A stretch of 64,000 nucleotides of DNA from positions 103,447,443 to 103,511,442 of the forward strand of contig CM039182.1 of assembly GCA_008360975.2 (NCBI GenBank). Reading direction: 5' to 3'. Below are positions 1-10,100 of this stretch, in pieces; the first letter of the stretch is position 1; the number at the start of each line of letters is the position of its first letter. Position numbers and translations under genes: made by a program. The notes under the pieces are model-generated. The model was not told where the DNA came from, made no database searches, and was given only the letters and a program-made list of their open reading frames with translations. The DNA comes from Lichenostomus cassidix. Its lineage: Eukaryota; Chordata; Aves; Passeriformes; Meliphagidae.

Positions 1-1221
1 ACATTGCCTAGGATATAATAAATGAATATGTACTGGTTTGTGGCTCAGGCAGACTTTTATCTCTACTTGTCTAACATATTTGGGAATGTACAATCTATCA
101 GGCCATCTTGGGGGGAGAATTTTTGCAAAGGTTAGTACAATACTGAACAAAGGGACTTCATACTCCCTCATTTAATTATTTCTCTTTCTGTTTCCTCTCT
201 CTTTTTCTCCACTGTCACCTTCCCCACTCTGTCTTCATTTTTCTCACTCTAGTAAGTGTCATTTTATTACTGCAAAGGCATTTGCAAATATATGGCCTAA
301 ATGGTGACCTGCAAATAGTAATATTAGAGAAGCCCTGCATGAGCAGGGGAGTCTTCAGTCACAAAAGGCTACTCCCTCTGGGCTTCAGCTTGGTCTCCTG
401 AGACCTCCCCTCTTGGCTCTGTCAGCGTCATTATCTCTTCAGAGCAGTTTCTCTCTGACAGACCTTTTAGGCAAGGACCCGGATTTTTAATTGCATTCTG
501 AAATAAAGGATGTAGACCTACACTGTATCTGTCTCTTTGTTCAACAGGCAGGCAGCTATGTGCTGGGTTTTCTGTGCAGCTTTCGTGTTCTCGCAGACCT
601 TTCCTACATAAAAACTTAAGAGCAGAATTTGCTTGATCCTGAGGGCTCATAGTCACTGTTGTTGCAGATTTTTTACTATTTGCAGTTGCCTTATTTGGCT
701 GGAAAACCATGTATTAAATGCCTCTACTAATTACTGTCAGACAGTTGCAGCAGCTGATTTGTCAAACCTATGGAAATACCACAGCCTGATAAAAATGAAA
801 TGTGTCTCAAAGTCATTTAATTTGGAGAGACAAAGTAATATAGAATTTTGAATTATTAACTTTAACCATTAATGTCAATCATATTGGTAATAGATACCTT
901 CAAAAATCTCTTTAGTGGAGGAGAAGGGTATTTTGAATTTATTTCTTTAGCTTCCTAACAAATTGAAAGGTTTTCCACAAGATTTTGCCACACAGTATGC
1001 TGGCTGCACTACTAATTAAAAGCTGGTAGTTTCTAAATTAACCTGTGAGTACCTACAGTGATGGAAATTGCCTCCTTAACGATATTATTTACTGACAAAG
1101 CAGGTGATGACCTGCTTGCATCTCCAAAAACAAGTTCATTAGTTTGTCCTAATGGCTAGTGCAGAGAAACACTCTGATATTTCATTATCATACTGCCTAC
1201 AGAAGAATGAGCTGCCAAAAT

Positions 1222-1268
1222 GAAAAATAAGGAAAAAAGAAAATAAAAGAAAAGAAGAAAAAAAAAAA
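1222..1268 (+). repeat. A-rich purine tract
   Basis: A run of almost only A and G in GAAAA-type units ending in about ten A residues. A simple low-complexity repeat with no sign of a retroposed body beside it. Confidence 0.7.
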
Positions 1269-3291
1269 GCCACAGATTTCCAGCTAAATAGGGCTTCTAG
1301 TAGGGCCAGTGTGACTCATTCTTGGTCAGTAGATGCATATCTGACATCTGCCATTAATAACTATTAAAGTGCTGCCTGAGCTCCAGGGCGAGACATGCTT
1401 CAATGTTCTAAAAATAAGATATTATCATTCTGCAAGAGTAATAGGTTAGGCAGCACTGGTTTCAACCCTCTTGGTCTGACTCTTCAAACTGACATCATTT
1501 AATCTAAATGTTCTGTCCTGCCAGGTCTCCTTTTGGGTATGCAGTATGATGAAAGAGTTCTGAAGTCATTAATACAAATGTTTCTGCAGAAAGTATTGGT
1601 CAGGTCCATCTAGAAGTGACTGTCTCATACATTACCTGGTGAGAAGACAAACATAAATCCTAGGCCAGCAAACTCATCAACACCCCTCACGCTACCAAAA
1701 GACTGGATGACAACACCAGTGCACTGGAAAACTGAGCTTCATCACTAAATTGAAAGGTGATGAATTTGCCTTTTTCTGAATGCTGCTGCATCCTCTGGTA
1801 AACAGAAATTACTTTAGAGAAATTTCCAAAACAATTTCTGAGAATCTTCTTCAAGTTCTTTTTTTTGTTTCACTGGAATTTACAAATATAGGTTGATGAC
1901 TGAGACTCTCTAAAAGACCTTCCCACATTGTGTTCTTGGTTTGGTTTGCGTAAGCTGATGCTGGGTACTATTTCTTTATAACTGATTTAATTTTAGGGAC
2001 AATCAAACTTCCACTCTCCAATCAATTACAATGGCCATTTATATGTACAGAGAATTTGGCTTAGGACCTTTTGACTCTAATGCATTTAGGACAAATTTAT
2101 TTGCCAAAAGATATGGGCCCTTTCTATGATTCTGTTTAAAGCAAGGTTTTGTATTAGATGGGAAGTTTAGAAGATTTCACAATGTTCTTCTCTGTCTTTA
2201 AAATTAACATCTTTCCCAGATACTGGGTTCTTGTCTATTTATAGAGAGAGGTTTGGTTTTTTTTTTTTTGTGTCAATCCCTGTGTTAAAATATTTGAACA
2301 ATGAGCAGTGGACAGTGCAGGAAATTGACCCAGATCACACCACTTCTAGTCATGGTTGAAATGTTTCTTCCTGAGTTGAAAAGGGGGGGATATTGGGAAG
2401 TATTTTGTATAAACTATCTTCATCTAAAACTCTTCTAGTGAGATTTTGAAGGCTTGGTTAGCAAAACTATTTTCAAAGCCATTAACCTAAGTAAGATGAT
2501 TTGCTACTGATTATGTAACTGAAAATATCTTATGACTTCTTGGCATAATGCTACCTCAGACACCAAATTATCCCCCTTTATATAGCTTGCTTCCTCCTTC
2601 TGTTATTTCCATTTTGGTGCTTAAGTTTTGCCTACACAGCACTCTGCAATGCTGTGTCATCACACCTGAAGGAGGTCAGCTCTGCAAGCACAGGATTCTC
2701 CAGGGTCTTTTGAATTGCTTTTGAACCACTGGTAAGAGGATCTGTTTGAAGAATTTTAATTTTTTCTCCTTGGTTCTGCTCAGTGTCTTGCATTTGTTGA
2801 ACCATCACAGTGTTTCTGGTAGTCTCCAGACCACAAGTTAAGAAATTCTGGGGCTTGAAGTCTCAGGTTACATCTGACACAAGATACAGGCAGCTGTACT
2901 TTGAGGTGCTGCATGGACATTCAGGCACAAAGGTGTCTAGATCAGGAAATTGGAGTGCTGAAACTTCTTTCTAACTTGTTTGTTGGGCTCTTATTCTCAT
3001 GACTGAGAAGACAGGGTGGCTATATGTTATGCATTGGGGTCTGATTTCAACCTAACCACACCCAGTTGTGTGCATCTGAACTTAGGTTGGAATAACCCTT
3101 GAGGAACCTCAGCTATGGCCTGAGGCGTCCTGCCTCTTGTGGTGGTACCTTCATGGAGCAGGATGAGGGAAAAAGCTAACACTGTGCATGGATGACCAGA
3201 GTGAAAACATCAGACTGCCAGTCTGCCACTTGTTCATCCAAGGTTCAGAAATATATGTCTTTAACAATTTTCAGCAGGTTGGTTTTGGGGG

Positions 3292-3420
3292 GTATTTTTT
3301 GTTTGTTTTGGTTTTTTTGTTACTTTGTTTGTTTGTTTGCTTTGTTTCCTATGTTTTATTGCTGTTTTCATTTTGGTTTCAGGCTTTAATTTATTTTTTA
3401 ATTTTTTTATTTTAGCCTTG
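3292..3420 (+). repeat. T-rich low-complexity tract with (TTTG)n
   Basis: T-rich sequence containing several TTTG units near 3299-3345 followed by T-runs to about 3414. It explains the short hydrophobic open frames (F/L/V-rich) seen in this stretch, which should not be taken as genes. Confidence 0.7.
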
Positions 3421-4981
3421 CATTCCTTCTGCTGGCTGAAATATGCATGACTTCTTTCCAAGACAATCTATTTGGAATTGCTGATTAGAGATCTTTGTTT
3501 TGCTGCTGAGGCCAGATTTTCTGCTGGGTCTGTGCCACTCTCTGCAGCAAAACATTTGCCCTCCATACCCAGAGAGTCCTGAAGTGAAGCCATGGAGAAT
3601 GAGAATTTTCAGCATATCTCTATACACACTACTGCTCACAAGGGAAGTTTGTAAGTTATGATTTTATTATTTTCTGTGGTTTACCATGACATGAGAACAA
3701 AGGTGGACTGTTCTTCTTGTCCCATGTGTGCAGGATGATATTGCTGTCTTTATTACTTTGGAACTTCAGGGATTAAAGCTATTTGGCATATAAGAAGAAG
3801 CAACAAGTGACTCTTTAATTAATCCCTGGTTATCACAACAGCTGATAGATACAGAGAGAACATTATGTTCTCATACAGAAAAAGAAAACAAAAAAATCTT
3901 TTAGCTCCTGCATACCTTGGAGACTAAAGAAGAGTTAAAACCACTGTGAAATGACTGCAATGAAGGAAAGCTCTGATTGTCTCTAGTGCTGATTTACAGC
4001 CTTTGCAAGATCTAATCAAGAATGAAATTAGCAGTGCAACAATAAGACAATGTTCTTTGTATTTTTGAACACGCCTGCTCACTAGGGTGTATGTTATCTG
4101 CAAGCTCAAAATGGACAGAAAACACTGCTCAGCTATTTAGGCCACACATGAGGCAGACAGCAGTTCAATGAGCTCTAGTTAGAGAGTATCTCATCATTTC
4201 CACGTTTGCCTTTCCAAGATCCAAACTACTGAGGAAGTACGCTGGAGAAATAGCTTTGATTCTGGATAAGGGTTTATAATGCATCATGTTAAAATTTTGA
4301 GATACAATTAATTACTCACATGTCCGAGGTATATGAAAAACAGGTTAAAGTATTTATGGTCTGAATTAGATGTTGGTGTACTCCTTTGAATTTTATTTAC
4401 TTACAATTAGATTTCTCATTTTTATGCTTTTCCTTATGAGCCCACATAAGGCCTCTGTTTAATTAGAAGAACCATCAACCTCATTGTACGGCAGGAAATT
4501 AAACAAGGCCTGTAAAACACAGCTCTCCTTGTATCAGTAGTTCCCTCTGCCTCACCAAATAACTCACCAAGAGCAAAATGCATTATACGACACTTCCAAG
4601 CTCTGGTTGTCAGAGAAGGAGACAAGGTGACAATGGCAGAGCTCAGAGAGCTGGCAAAGAGAAGGAGGAGAGGAATTTATTTGCAGGATAGTGCTCTAAG
4701 ATAGAGCAGATATGAAGAAAAGAGAAAACTAAGCTTTTGATGTTTTAACAGGCTCAGCTTTCAGTTTTGTTCAGGAGAAACATATGCAAGCATTTTCCTC
4801 CAGCTAAAAACCAAAGACAGCATTTTGAAAATAGAAATATTATACTGAAAAATATTAACACCAAAACAATTTTTTAAAGTCTTGGTCTTGATACATTCAT
4901 GATGCAATAATGAAGCCAACTGTTGTAACGTGTGTCCTGCCTGTCCCTGACCCCGCCCCCCTGACCCCTTCTGACTGGATG

Positions 4982-5017
4982 TGAGTCAGGACCGCCCCCC
5001 ATCCCTAGAGATAAAAT
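4982..5017 (+). promoter_or_regulatory. LTR core promoter: AP-1, GC box, TATA-like box
   Basis: TGAGTCA at 4982-4988 matches the AP-1 consensus. A GC box follows at 4991-5000, and GATAAAAT at 5010-5017 sits about 25-30 bp before the inferred R start. The same order recurs in the 3' LTR (AP-1 6860-6866, TATA-like 6888-6895). Function is inferred from motif order. Confidence 0.55.
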
Positions 5018-5129
5018 CCCCAGCAAGATCCGGAACAGCCTCTTTGGTTCTGGACTCATATGGAACCTGCACCCTCCCTTGCCTTCCCTTCCCCCTCCCC
5101 AGTCTCCCCACTCCTCCCCTGTTTTCCTC

Positions 5130-5135
5130 AATAAA
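5130..5135 (+). terminator. Polyadenylation signal AATAAA in 5' LTR
   Basis: Canonical AATAAA. The matching position in the 3' LTR (7008-7013) reads AATAGA, so the LTR that would normally end proviral transcripts has the damaged copy. Confidence 0.75.
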
Positions 5136-5318
5136 AACACCATGCAGACCAGGAACCAAACAGCTGCCTTTCTAAACCTGCAACGCTTCTACAAGGACCG
5201 CGTCTGACCAGCCCCACAGCTCGTGGCCATGGAATGACCATCCTGCGTGTTCCGGTTCTGGGGCAGCCCTCCCCCCGCAGCAGGGGAGAGCTGCCTTCAG
5301 GTTTTGCACTGCTGCAAT

Positions 5319-5336
5319 TGGTGGAGAATGCGGGCA
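5319..5336 (+). other. Primer-binding-site-like sequence
   Basis: TGGTGGAGAATGCGGGCA begins two bases after the CA end of the 5' LTR, the usual place for a tRNA primer-binding site, and starts with the obligatory TGG (complement of tRNA CCA). I could not match it to a standard vertebrate tRNA 3' end by eye. Leu-type tRNAs give only a partial match. Confidence 0.6.
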
Positions 5337-5339
5337 TCG

Positions 5340-5345
5340 GTAAGA
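5340..5345 (+). promoter_or_regulatory. Splice donor candidate (GTAAGA) just after the PBS
   Basis: TCG|GTAAGA fits the vertebrate donor consensus and lies four bases after the PBS, where retroviruses often place their major splice donor. Good acceptors lie downstream (AG ending 6186 and 6529). Use in vivo is inferred. Confidence 0.5.
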
Positions 5346-5670
5346 ACTTGCCTAGACACGCCGGGGAGCAGCGGAGCCCGCGGGAGCTGGGGGGCGGCGG
5401 GAGCCGGCGGCGCTCGGGGAACAGCGGGGCCGGCGGCGCGGCCGCGCCGGGCCGGGCCGAGCTGGCCGCCAGCCCGCGGGGCCCACGCCTCCCCGCCGGC
5501 CCGCGCGGGGCTGCGGCGGAGCGGCGAACGCACGGCGGGGAGCCGCCGACGCGGCAGGACGCTGCCTGCGCTGCAGACGGAGACCACCCTGGCCGCGTGG
5601 CCCGCACATGGGCGCCGCCATCTTGTGAGCCGCCATTTTGTGTCGCGGGCGCCCCTCCCCCGGCGAGACC
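5346..5670 (+). other. CpG-dense retroelement leader
   Basis: Very GC- and CpG-rich leader in an otherwise AT-rich window, with many GGCGG, CCGGC and GCGCG blocks. Long open frames occur on both strands (up to 255 codons antisense), but they are Ala/Arg/Pro/Gly-rich and match no retroviral protein, so composition explains them. Such leaders normally hold packaging signals and promoter-proximal regulatory sites. Retention of many CpGs fits a young insertion or one that escapes germline methylation. Confidence 0.7.
5614..5640 (+). promoter_or_regulatory. Two tandem YY1-type sites
   Basis: GCCGCCATCTTG (5614-5625) and GCCGCCATTTTG (5629-5640) both match the YY1 core GCCATNTTG and are spaced 15 bp start to start. 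They lie downstream of the LTR transcription start, inside the CpG-rich leader. YY1 sites in this position are known in other mobile-element promoters and leaders. Binding here is predicted, not shown. Confidence 0.6.
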
Positions 5671-6030
5671 AACTCTGCACAGCCAAACACCATCTCTGCT
5701 GTGCAGCACACGCGTTGGCCGCGAGCTGTGAGACTCTTTAAAGACACAGGCGAGTCCCAAGAAGAGGACCCTGAAGGGACTTGTAGAAAACTTGTGAAGT
5801 CTGTATTGAGTTGCTGAGGATAAAACAGTGACGAAGAGGACTGCAAGGGACCGGAAAGCGGTGACCAGTCTTGTCAGTCGGCAAAAGTCTATCAAGAGTA
5901 AGAGAGACTCTAGTGGTGAGCCGATAGCGCCTACAGTGCCTATTCAGGGAAATTTTCCGACCCTGGACCTCTGCTAAAGGTGTAGTTTGCAGCAGAGGAG
6001 GAGTGAATGTTTGTATGAATGTGATTTGGA

Positions 6031-6117
6031 GGCACCCCCCAGGGGAGGGGGTGGGAAACGTGTGAATGGCTAAAGGCACCCCCCAGGGGAGGGGGTGCAG
6101 AAGTGTGAATGGTTGAG
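6031..6117 (+). repeat. 44-bp tandem duplication with C/G-rich snapback core
   Basis: Two units start at 6031 and 6075. Each opens with the same 23-base C6-then-G-rich core (6031-6053 and 6075-6097), and the rest, ending GTGTGAATGG, is similar but diverged. The C-run can pair with the G-runs of its own or the neighbouring copy, giving stable short hairpins in RNA. Duplicated hairpins in retroviral non-coding regions can act in packaging or RNA export. That role is only a guess here. Confidence 0.7.
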
Positions 6118-6163
6118 TCATAGAACACGGCAGGGTGTAGGGCTCTGTTTTAAAACCCAGCTA

Positions 6164-6186
6164 ATTCTTTTTTATTTTAACCTTAG
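6164..6186 (+). promoter_or_regulatory. Splice-acceptor candidate with long T-rich tract
   Basis: A T-rich tract ends in CCTTAG at 6186 and resembles a strong 3' splice site. Joined to the donor at 5340 it would remove an 847-bp intron holding the CpG leader and the 44-bp duplication, with the large hairpin at 6207-6266 just inside the downstream exon. A second candidate ends CCCCAAATAG at 6529. Confidence 0.35.
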
Positions 6187-6206
6187 ACAGATTAACAAGT
6201 GTTGCA

Positions 6207-6266
6207 TTTTGAGAATTGGGCTAGAGAGGGCTTCCGGAAAAGGCCCTCTCCACCCAATCCTCAAAA
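6207..6266 (+). ncRNA. Long RNA hairpin in retroelement internal region
   Basis: Outer arms 6207-6220 and 6253-6266 pair at 13 of 14 positions. Inner arms GAGAGGGC (6224-6231) and GCCCTCTC (6243-6250) pair at all 8. A 3/2-nt internal loop separates them, and the apical loop spans 6232-6242. This gives about 21-22 base pairs in 60 nt in a sequence without coding capacity, so it looks like a functional cis RNA structure (export, packaging or stability element). Confidence 0.7.
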
Positions 6267-6289
6267 AAGAAAGGTATTCTCTTTAGTTA

Positions 6290-6560
6290 AAACCCTTTTT
6301 CGAGTTACAGTATGTTTTGTTTACCCCTATTAATACCTTTCCTCCTTCCCATGTCCCTTCTTCCCTCCCATTCTGATAAGGAGGTAACTAGCAAGGCTGC
6401 ATCCCGTCAAAAAAGACGCTGAGTTGCTACCGATACTCTCAGGCGCCTTGCCAGTCCCCCCCTTGTACCATCACCCTTAAAAAATCACTCCTCACCCCCT
6501 TTTTTTCTACCCTCTTCTTCCCCAAATAGCCCCTCTACCATGCTCTCTAAAAATTTGCTT
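6290..6560 (+). other. Pyrimidine-rich 3' half of the retroelement
   Basis: C/T-rich stretch with repeated CCTT, TCTTCC and CCCCTTT blocks, including a good splice-acceptor tract ending at 6529. No open frame of note. It could bind polypyrimidine-tract proteins, but that is inference from composition. Confidence 0.45.
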
Positions 6561-6782
6561 CTCCCAAAATCCCTGTCTCTTTCCGGCTGTGTGTAAGCTC
6601 TGCCCCTCTCCCTGCACGTCCAAGCTGGGGGGGGCACTGCAGACAGCACAGCCCCGTCGTGCAGCAGAGCAGCAAGATATACCTGACCTCAGCCAAGCAG
6701 CTTCAACTCCAGCCCTACTGAAGAAATTTCTACCAGCTCCAAAAGACTCTGAACTAGAAAATTTTTTTTTTCCTTTTGTATA

Positions 6783-6798
6783 AGAGAAAAAGTGGATT
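6783..6798 (+). other. Polypurine tract before the 3' LTR
   Basis: AAGAGAAAAAGTGGATT-type purine-rich run immediately upstream of the 3' LTR TG at 6799, in the place where plus-strand DNA synthesis is primed. A few pyrimidines at its end make it imperfect. Confidence 0.5.
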
Positions 6799-7193
6799 TG
6801 TTGTAACGTGTGTCCTGCCTGTCCCTGACCCCGCCCCCCTGACCCCTTCTGACTGGATGTGAGTCAGGACCGCCCCCCATCCCTAGAGATAAAATCCCCA
6901 GCAAGATCCGGAACAGCCTCTTTGGTTCTGGACTCATATGGAACCTGCACCCTCCCTTGCCTTCCCTTCCCCCTCCCCAGTCTCCCCACTCCTCCCCTGT
7001 TTTCCTCAATAGAAACACCATGCAGACCAGGAACCAAACAGCTGCCTTTCTAAACCTGCAACGCTTCTACAAGGACCGCGTCTGACCAGCCCCACAGCTC
7101 GTGGCCATGGAATGACCATCCTGCGTGTTCCGGTTCTAGGGCAGCCCTCCCCCGCAGCAGGGGGGGGCTGCCCTCAGGTTTTGCACTGCTGCA
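6799..7193 (+). repeat. 3' LTR of the compact retroelement
   Basis: 395-bp copy of the 5' LTR. All differences fall in its second half: A-to-G in the polyadenylation signal (AATAGA, 7008-7013), one G-to-A, one lost C, two A-to-G in a G-run and one T-to-C. The first ~210 bases are identical. Followed by the target duplication GCCAAC. Confidence 0.92.
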
Positions 7194-7199
7194 GCCAAC

Positions 7200-10100
7200 C
7201 TCTCCTTAAAAGCCCCAAAACCCAAAAAAGCAACCAAAAATACCCACTTCTGTTCATACGGAGTAGAAAAGTAAATTATGATGAAGACTAAGGCAAGTTA
7301 AAATGATGACCAGAAATAGAGGGCAACTGTCTGAGGGCAACTATTAGAATAGGTAAATAAAGTGTGGGATAACAATATTTCTGTTGATGCCAACTTTAAG
7401 AACTTTGTTTAATAATAGAAACCTTAAAGAAGCTTGAAGAGAAATATTTATAGTTTCAGCTGTAATTGACTGTATCATGTTCCATTGCAGGACAGTGTTA
7501 GGTAAATAGCAGAAAGAAAACTGAAGGCATTTAAAATCGTTTTTTTCTTTCTTAATTGACTGAAAAGTAAGGCTTGTGAGGACACTATCTTGAATTCTAT
7601 CATCAGTAAAGGTAGTTTAGCGCATCATTGCTTCCAGAATACAACAGGGTCCCACCAGGGAACAGAGTAGTGATATGCAGTTCCTTCCCTGTATTTTTTC
7701 GTGTGTCCATTTTGATATATCTGGAAATCCAGATCTGTTCTAAGCATTTTCTCCAGGAAATCCTGCAATTTCACCACACAGGATTCAGAATAAGAATGAT
7801 CAAAATTCAGGCACAAAAAAAATCAGTCTGAGAAATCTTTAAATAAAAGAACTGTCTTCTTTAATTGGAAAATGTTATTTGCTTTACAAAGTTAAAACTC
7901 CCTTCAACTTGAAAATTATCTCACTGTAAAATGAATGAACACTCATTTTCATGTAAAATACTTCCATAATATTTTTCAATAGATCACATCTTATCACAGC
8001 CTGACATTTTTTCCTTCAAAACAGGCAAAGAACCAGTTGGTCTTTTGGATGTCAGTCAGGTCTACATACTTAGTATAATATTGACCACTTTTCCCAGCAG
8101 GAAAGGGCAGGACTTTTCAGACTCAGTAGTCTCCACCCAGCCAAACCACCCAGGTCCTGGTAGTGCAATAGGAAGTGACTCTTTTGGGGGGGGACAGAGG
8201 GATGCCTCAAGAATATACAGCAGCAGCAGCAACTGGTTTGGCACTTGTTTGTTTTGTGCTAACTCAAAAATAAAGAAAGCATTGTTAAATATAAGGTACA
8301 TACAGCCTTTTTAAAAGAGCAGTCTTAATATTGAACTTTCCAAATTAAGTAGAAAAGCTTCAAGTTGGCATGAGGATTGAGTCATACTGCATGCAAACAG
8401 GAAACAACAGGAGGTTGGTCCCTAAGAAACTGTCTCAAAATATCAGTTCAAATCAACAGCCTGACTAGGCAGTGGTGTCTAAAATTTCATTATGTATCCT
8501 ATTTTTCAACATTTTTAAGCAACAAACATATGGGCTAAACAGTAGGTCATTACCTTAGTGAAAATTTAACTTCTGGTACTTGCAAAATCTGCAACCTTAA
8601 AAACATTCACTTTTCTTTTCTGGTCCCAGAATGTTCTAGAAAAGTTCTAAAGATAACTTGACATTTTCTTTTGTGTTTGTGCATGACAGGATTTGGATTT
8701 CAAAATCAATGCAGTAAGAGCCATATAAAGAGGTAAATTATCTACCAAGATATCTTGCTGCTTTTTTTTTTTTTTCCCAGATCCTGTGTAGATGACAATA
8801 CAGTATTAAAAAAAAACTGGAAGACTTTATTTTTAGCTATGTTACTGAAAAATATTTACATTAATAGATTTCCACCAGGTAAACTCTGGCTTGAATATCA
8901 CTGACTGAGTGCTATTCCAAGACAAGCAACTCACAGTACAAACCTTCAAGCCTGATAACAAACTTTCTTTCTCTTCTCACCATGGAAGAGGCATCTTCCA
9001 TCAGAAAGTACCTAACAATGGAGTTATGTTGTAAAGAAGACTTCACTTCACCTAGAAAATGTATGCCATCTTACCCAGCACATTTCACTGAGACAAAAAC
9101 AAAGTGCGTGAAAATCTGTAAGTGAACAATTAAGGGACAGGGTCATTTCATTCATGTCATATTTTTCTACTCCCATGGCAAGCAAATTACCATGAGATGA
9201 TTGGCAAAGTATCCGTTGAATAAGAAATTGATTTTACAGTTTTGTAATTTGTTATCTTGACCTTTACATGTATTTTTGCAAATTTTATTGGAGGCAGCAT
9301 TAAGGTTCAGCAGTTTATGTAAATGATATTGAGTTTAATGAGGCATGAAGGATTATATGGCAGTGAAGAGCTGGCTGGAGCCTTTAATGGTTCATGTCTA
9401 GGCTTTCTAGTGTTTGCAATAACACAATGGCACATTTCAGGGGAGGATGAAAGAAATTTCATCGGGCTTCTGTTAACTGTATATTTTTTAACATATGTTC
9501 TGTCTTTTTTGAAAACCTCCTTTAGATTAATAGTTAATTATATTTGTAATAGGGACAAGATAATCAGCTGATGTAAATAAGTATTTCTCAGTTGAACTGA
9601 GATCAGAGAGGGTTTTTTAATCTCTGAAATCCTTTCTTTAGTATGTCATGAATTTTATGAGCTAATATTCTGTTACAATATTATTACATGAATGTAGTGG
9701 TTCAGGTCTCAGCTCTATGCAAACCCATCTTTCTGTCCCCAGTATAAAGCCATATGTGCTTCTGTTTCCCTTTATTTACCCCTTTTCAAGTTGTCTTACT
9801 CCAGCCTTACCTTCCACCTGGAAAAAAAAACAGAAAAGCTTTCTGAGATTCAATGCTGTTCAATGTTAAATCTGAGATCACCTGGATTTTAACAAAGATT
9901 AATATATAAAAGTAAAGATTTATCTGGACCAAATATTGAACTAAGTCCTTTACTGGGTTCAAGGGTGCAGGCTGAGTTATCCCAGAGATTGAATCATTCT
10001 TAGTTTGATTTTCCTAACCCTGCTAGAAAATTTCAACACTGGCAGGAGCTGAGAGACATTCTGGAAAACCCTCTCCCTATAAGTGCAAAAATTAGTCATT

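Larger units (their letters stand above)
1..4914. other. Unique AT-rich DNA, no gene recognised
   Basis: I see no convincing coding segment, RNA gene or identifiable transposon here. Open frames are under about 115 codons and do not resemble known proteins. Low-complexity tracts occur at 1222-1268 (A/purine-rich) and 3292-3420 (T-rich with TTTG units). Consistent with intergenic or intronic avian DNA. Confidence 0.6.
4921..5316 (+). repeat. 5' LTR of the compact retroelement
   Basis: 396-bp LTR with TG...CA ends. U3 has Sp1-type GC boxes (4951-4960, 4991-5000), a perfect AP-1 site TGAGTCA (4982-4988) and a TATA-like GATAAAAT (5010-5017). R probably starts near 5040. The polyadenylation signal AATAAA lies at 5130-5135 and U5 runs to 5316. 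The C-rich segment 5072-5100 has four or more C-runs, so the opposite strand can form a G-quadruplex. This copy keeps the intact AATAAA, unlike the 3' copy. Confidence 0.92.
4915..7199 (+). mobile_element. Compact non-coding LTR retroelement (class II-like ERV) with 6-bp TSD
   Basis: Complete 2.27-kb provirus-like element, 4921-7193, flanked by the perfect direct repeat GCCAAC (4915-4920 and 7194-7199). The two LTRs start TGTTG and end CTGCA and differ by about five substitutions and one 1-bp indel over 395 bp, so the insertion is fairly young. The internal region is only about 1.48 kb and carries no recognisable gag, protease, polymerase or envelope in any frame. It keeps a PBS-like site, a splice donor, splice-acceptor-like tracts, structured repeats and a polypurine tract. 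A 6-bp duplication is typical of class II (alpha/beta-retrovirus-like, ERVK-type) integrases, so I infer mobilisation in trans by such a virus. Strand is set by TATA, AATAAA and PBS order. Confidence 0.92.

Noticed and set aside
5128..5895. 255-codon antisense frame and 165-codon sense frame (5234-5731) in the retroelement
   Set aside because: They lie in the CpG-dense leader, where stop codons are rare. Peptides are Ala/Arg/Pro/Gly-rich with no retroviral or host motif, and open frames exist in several phases at once.
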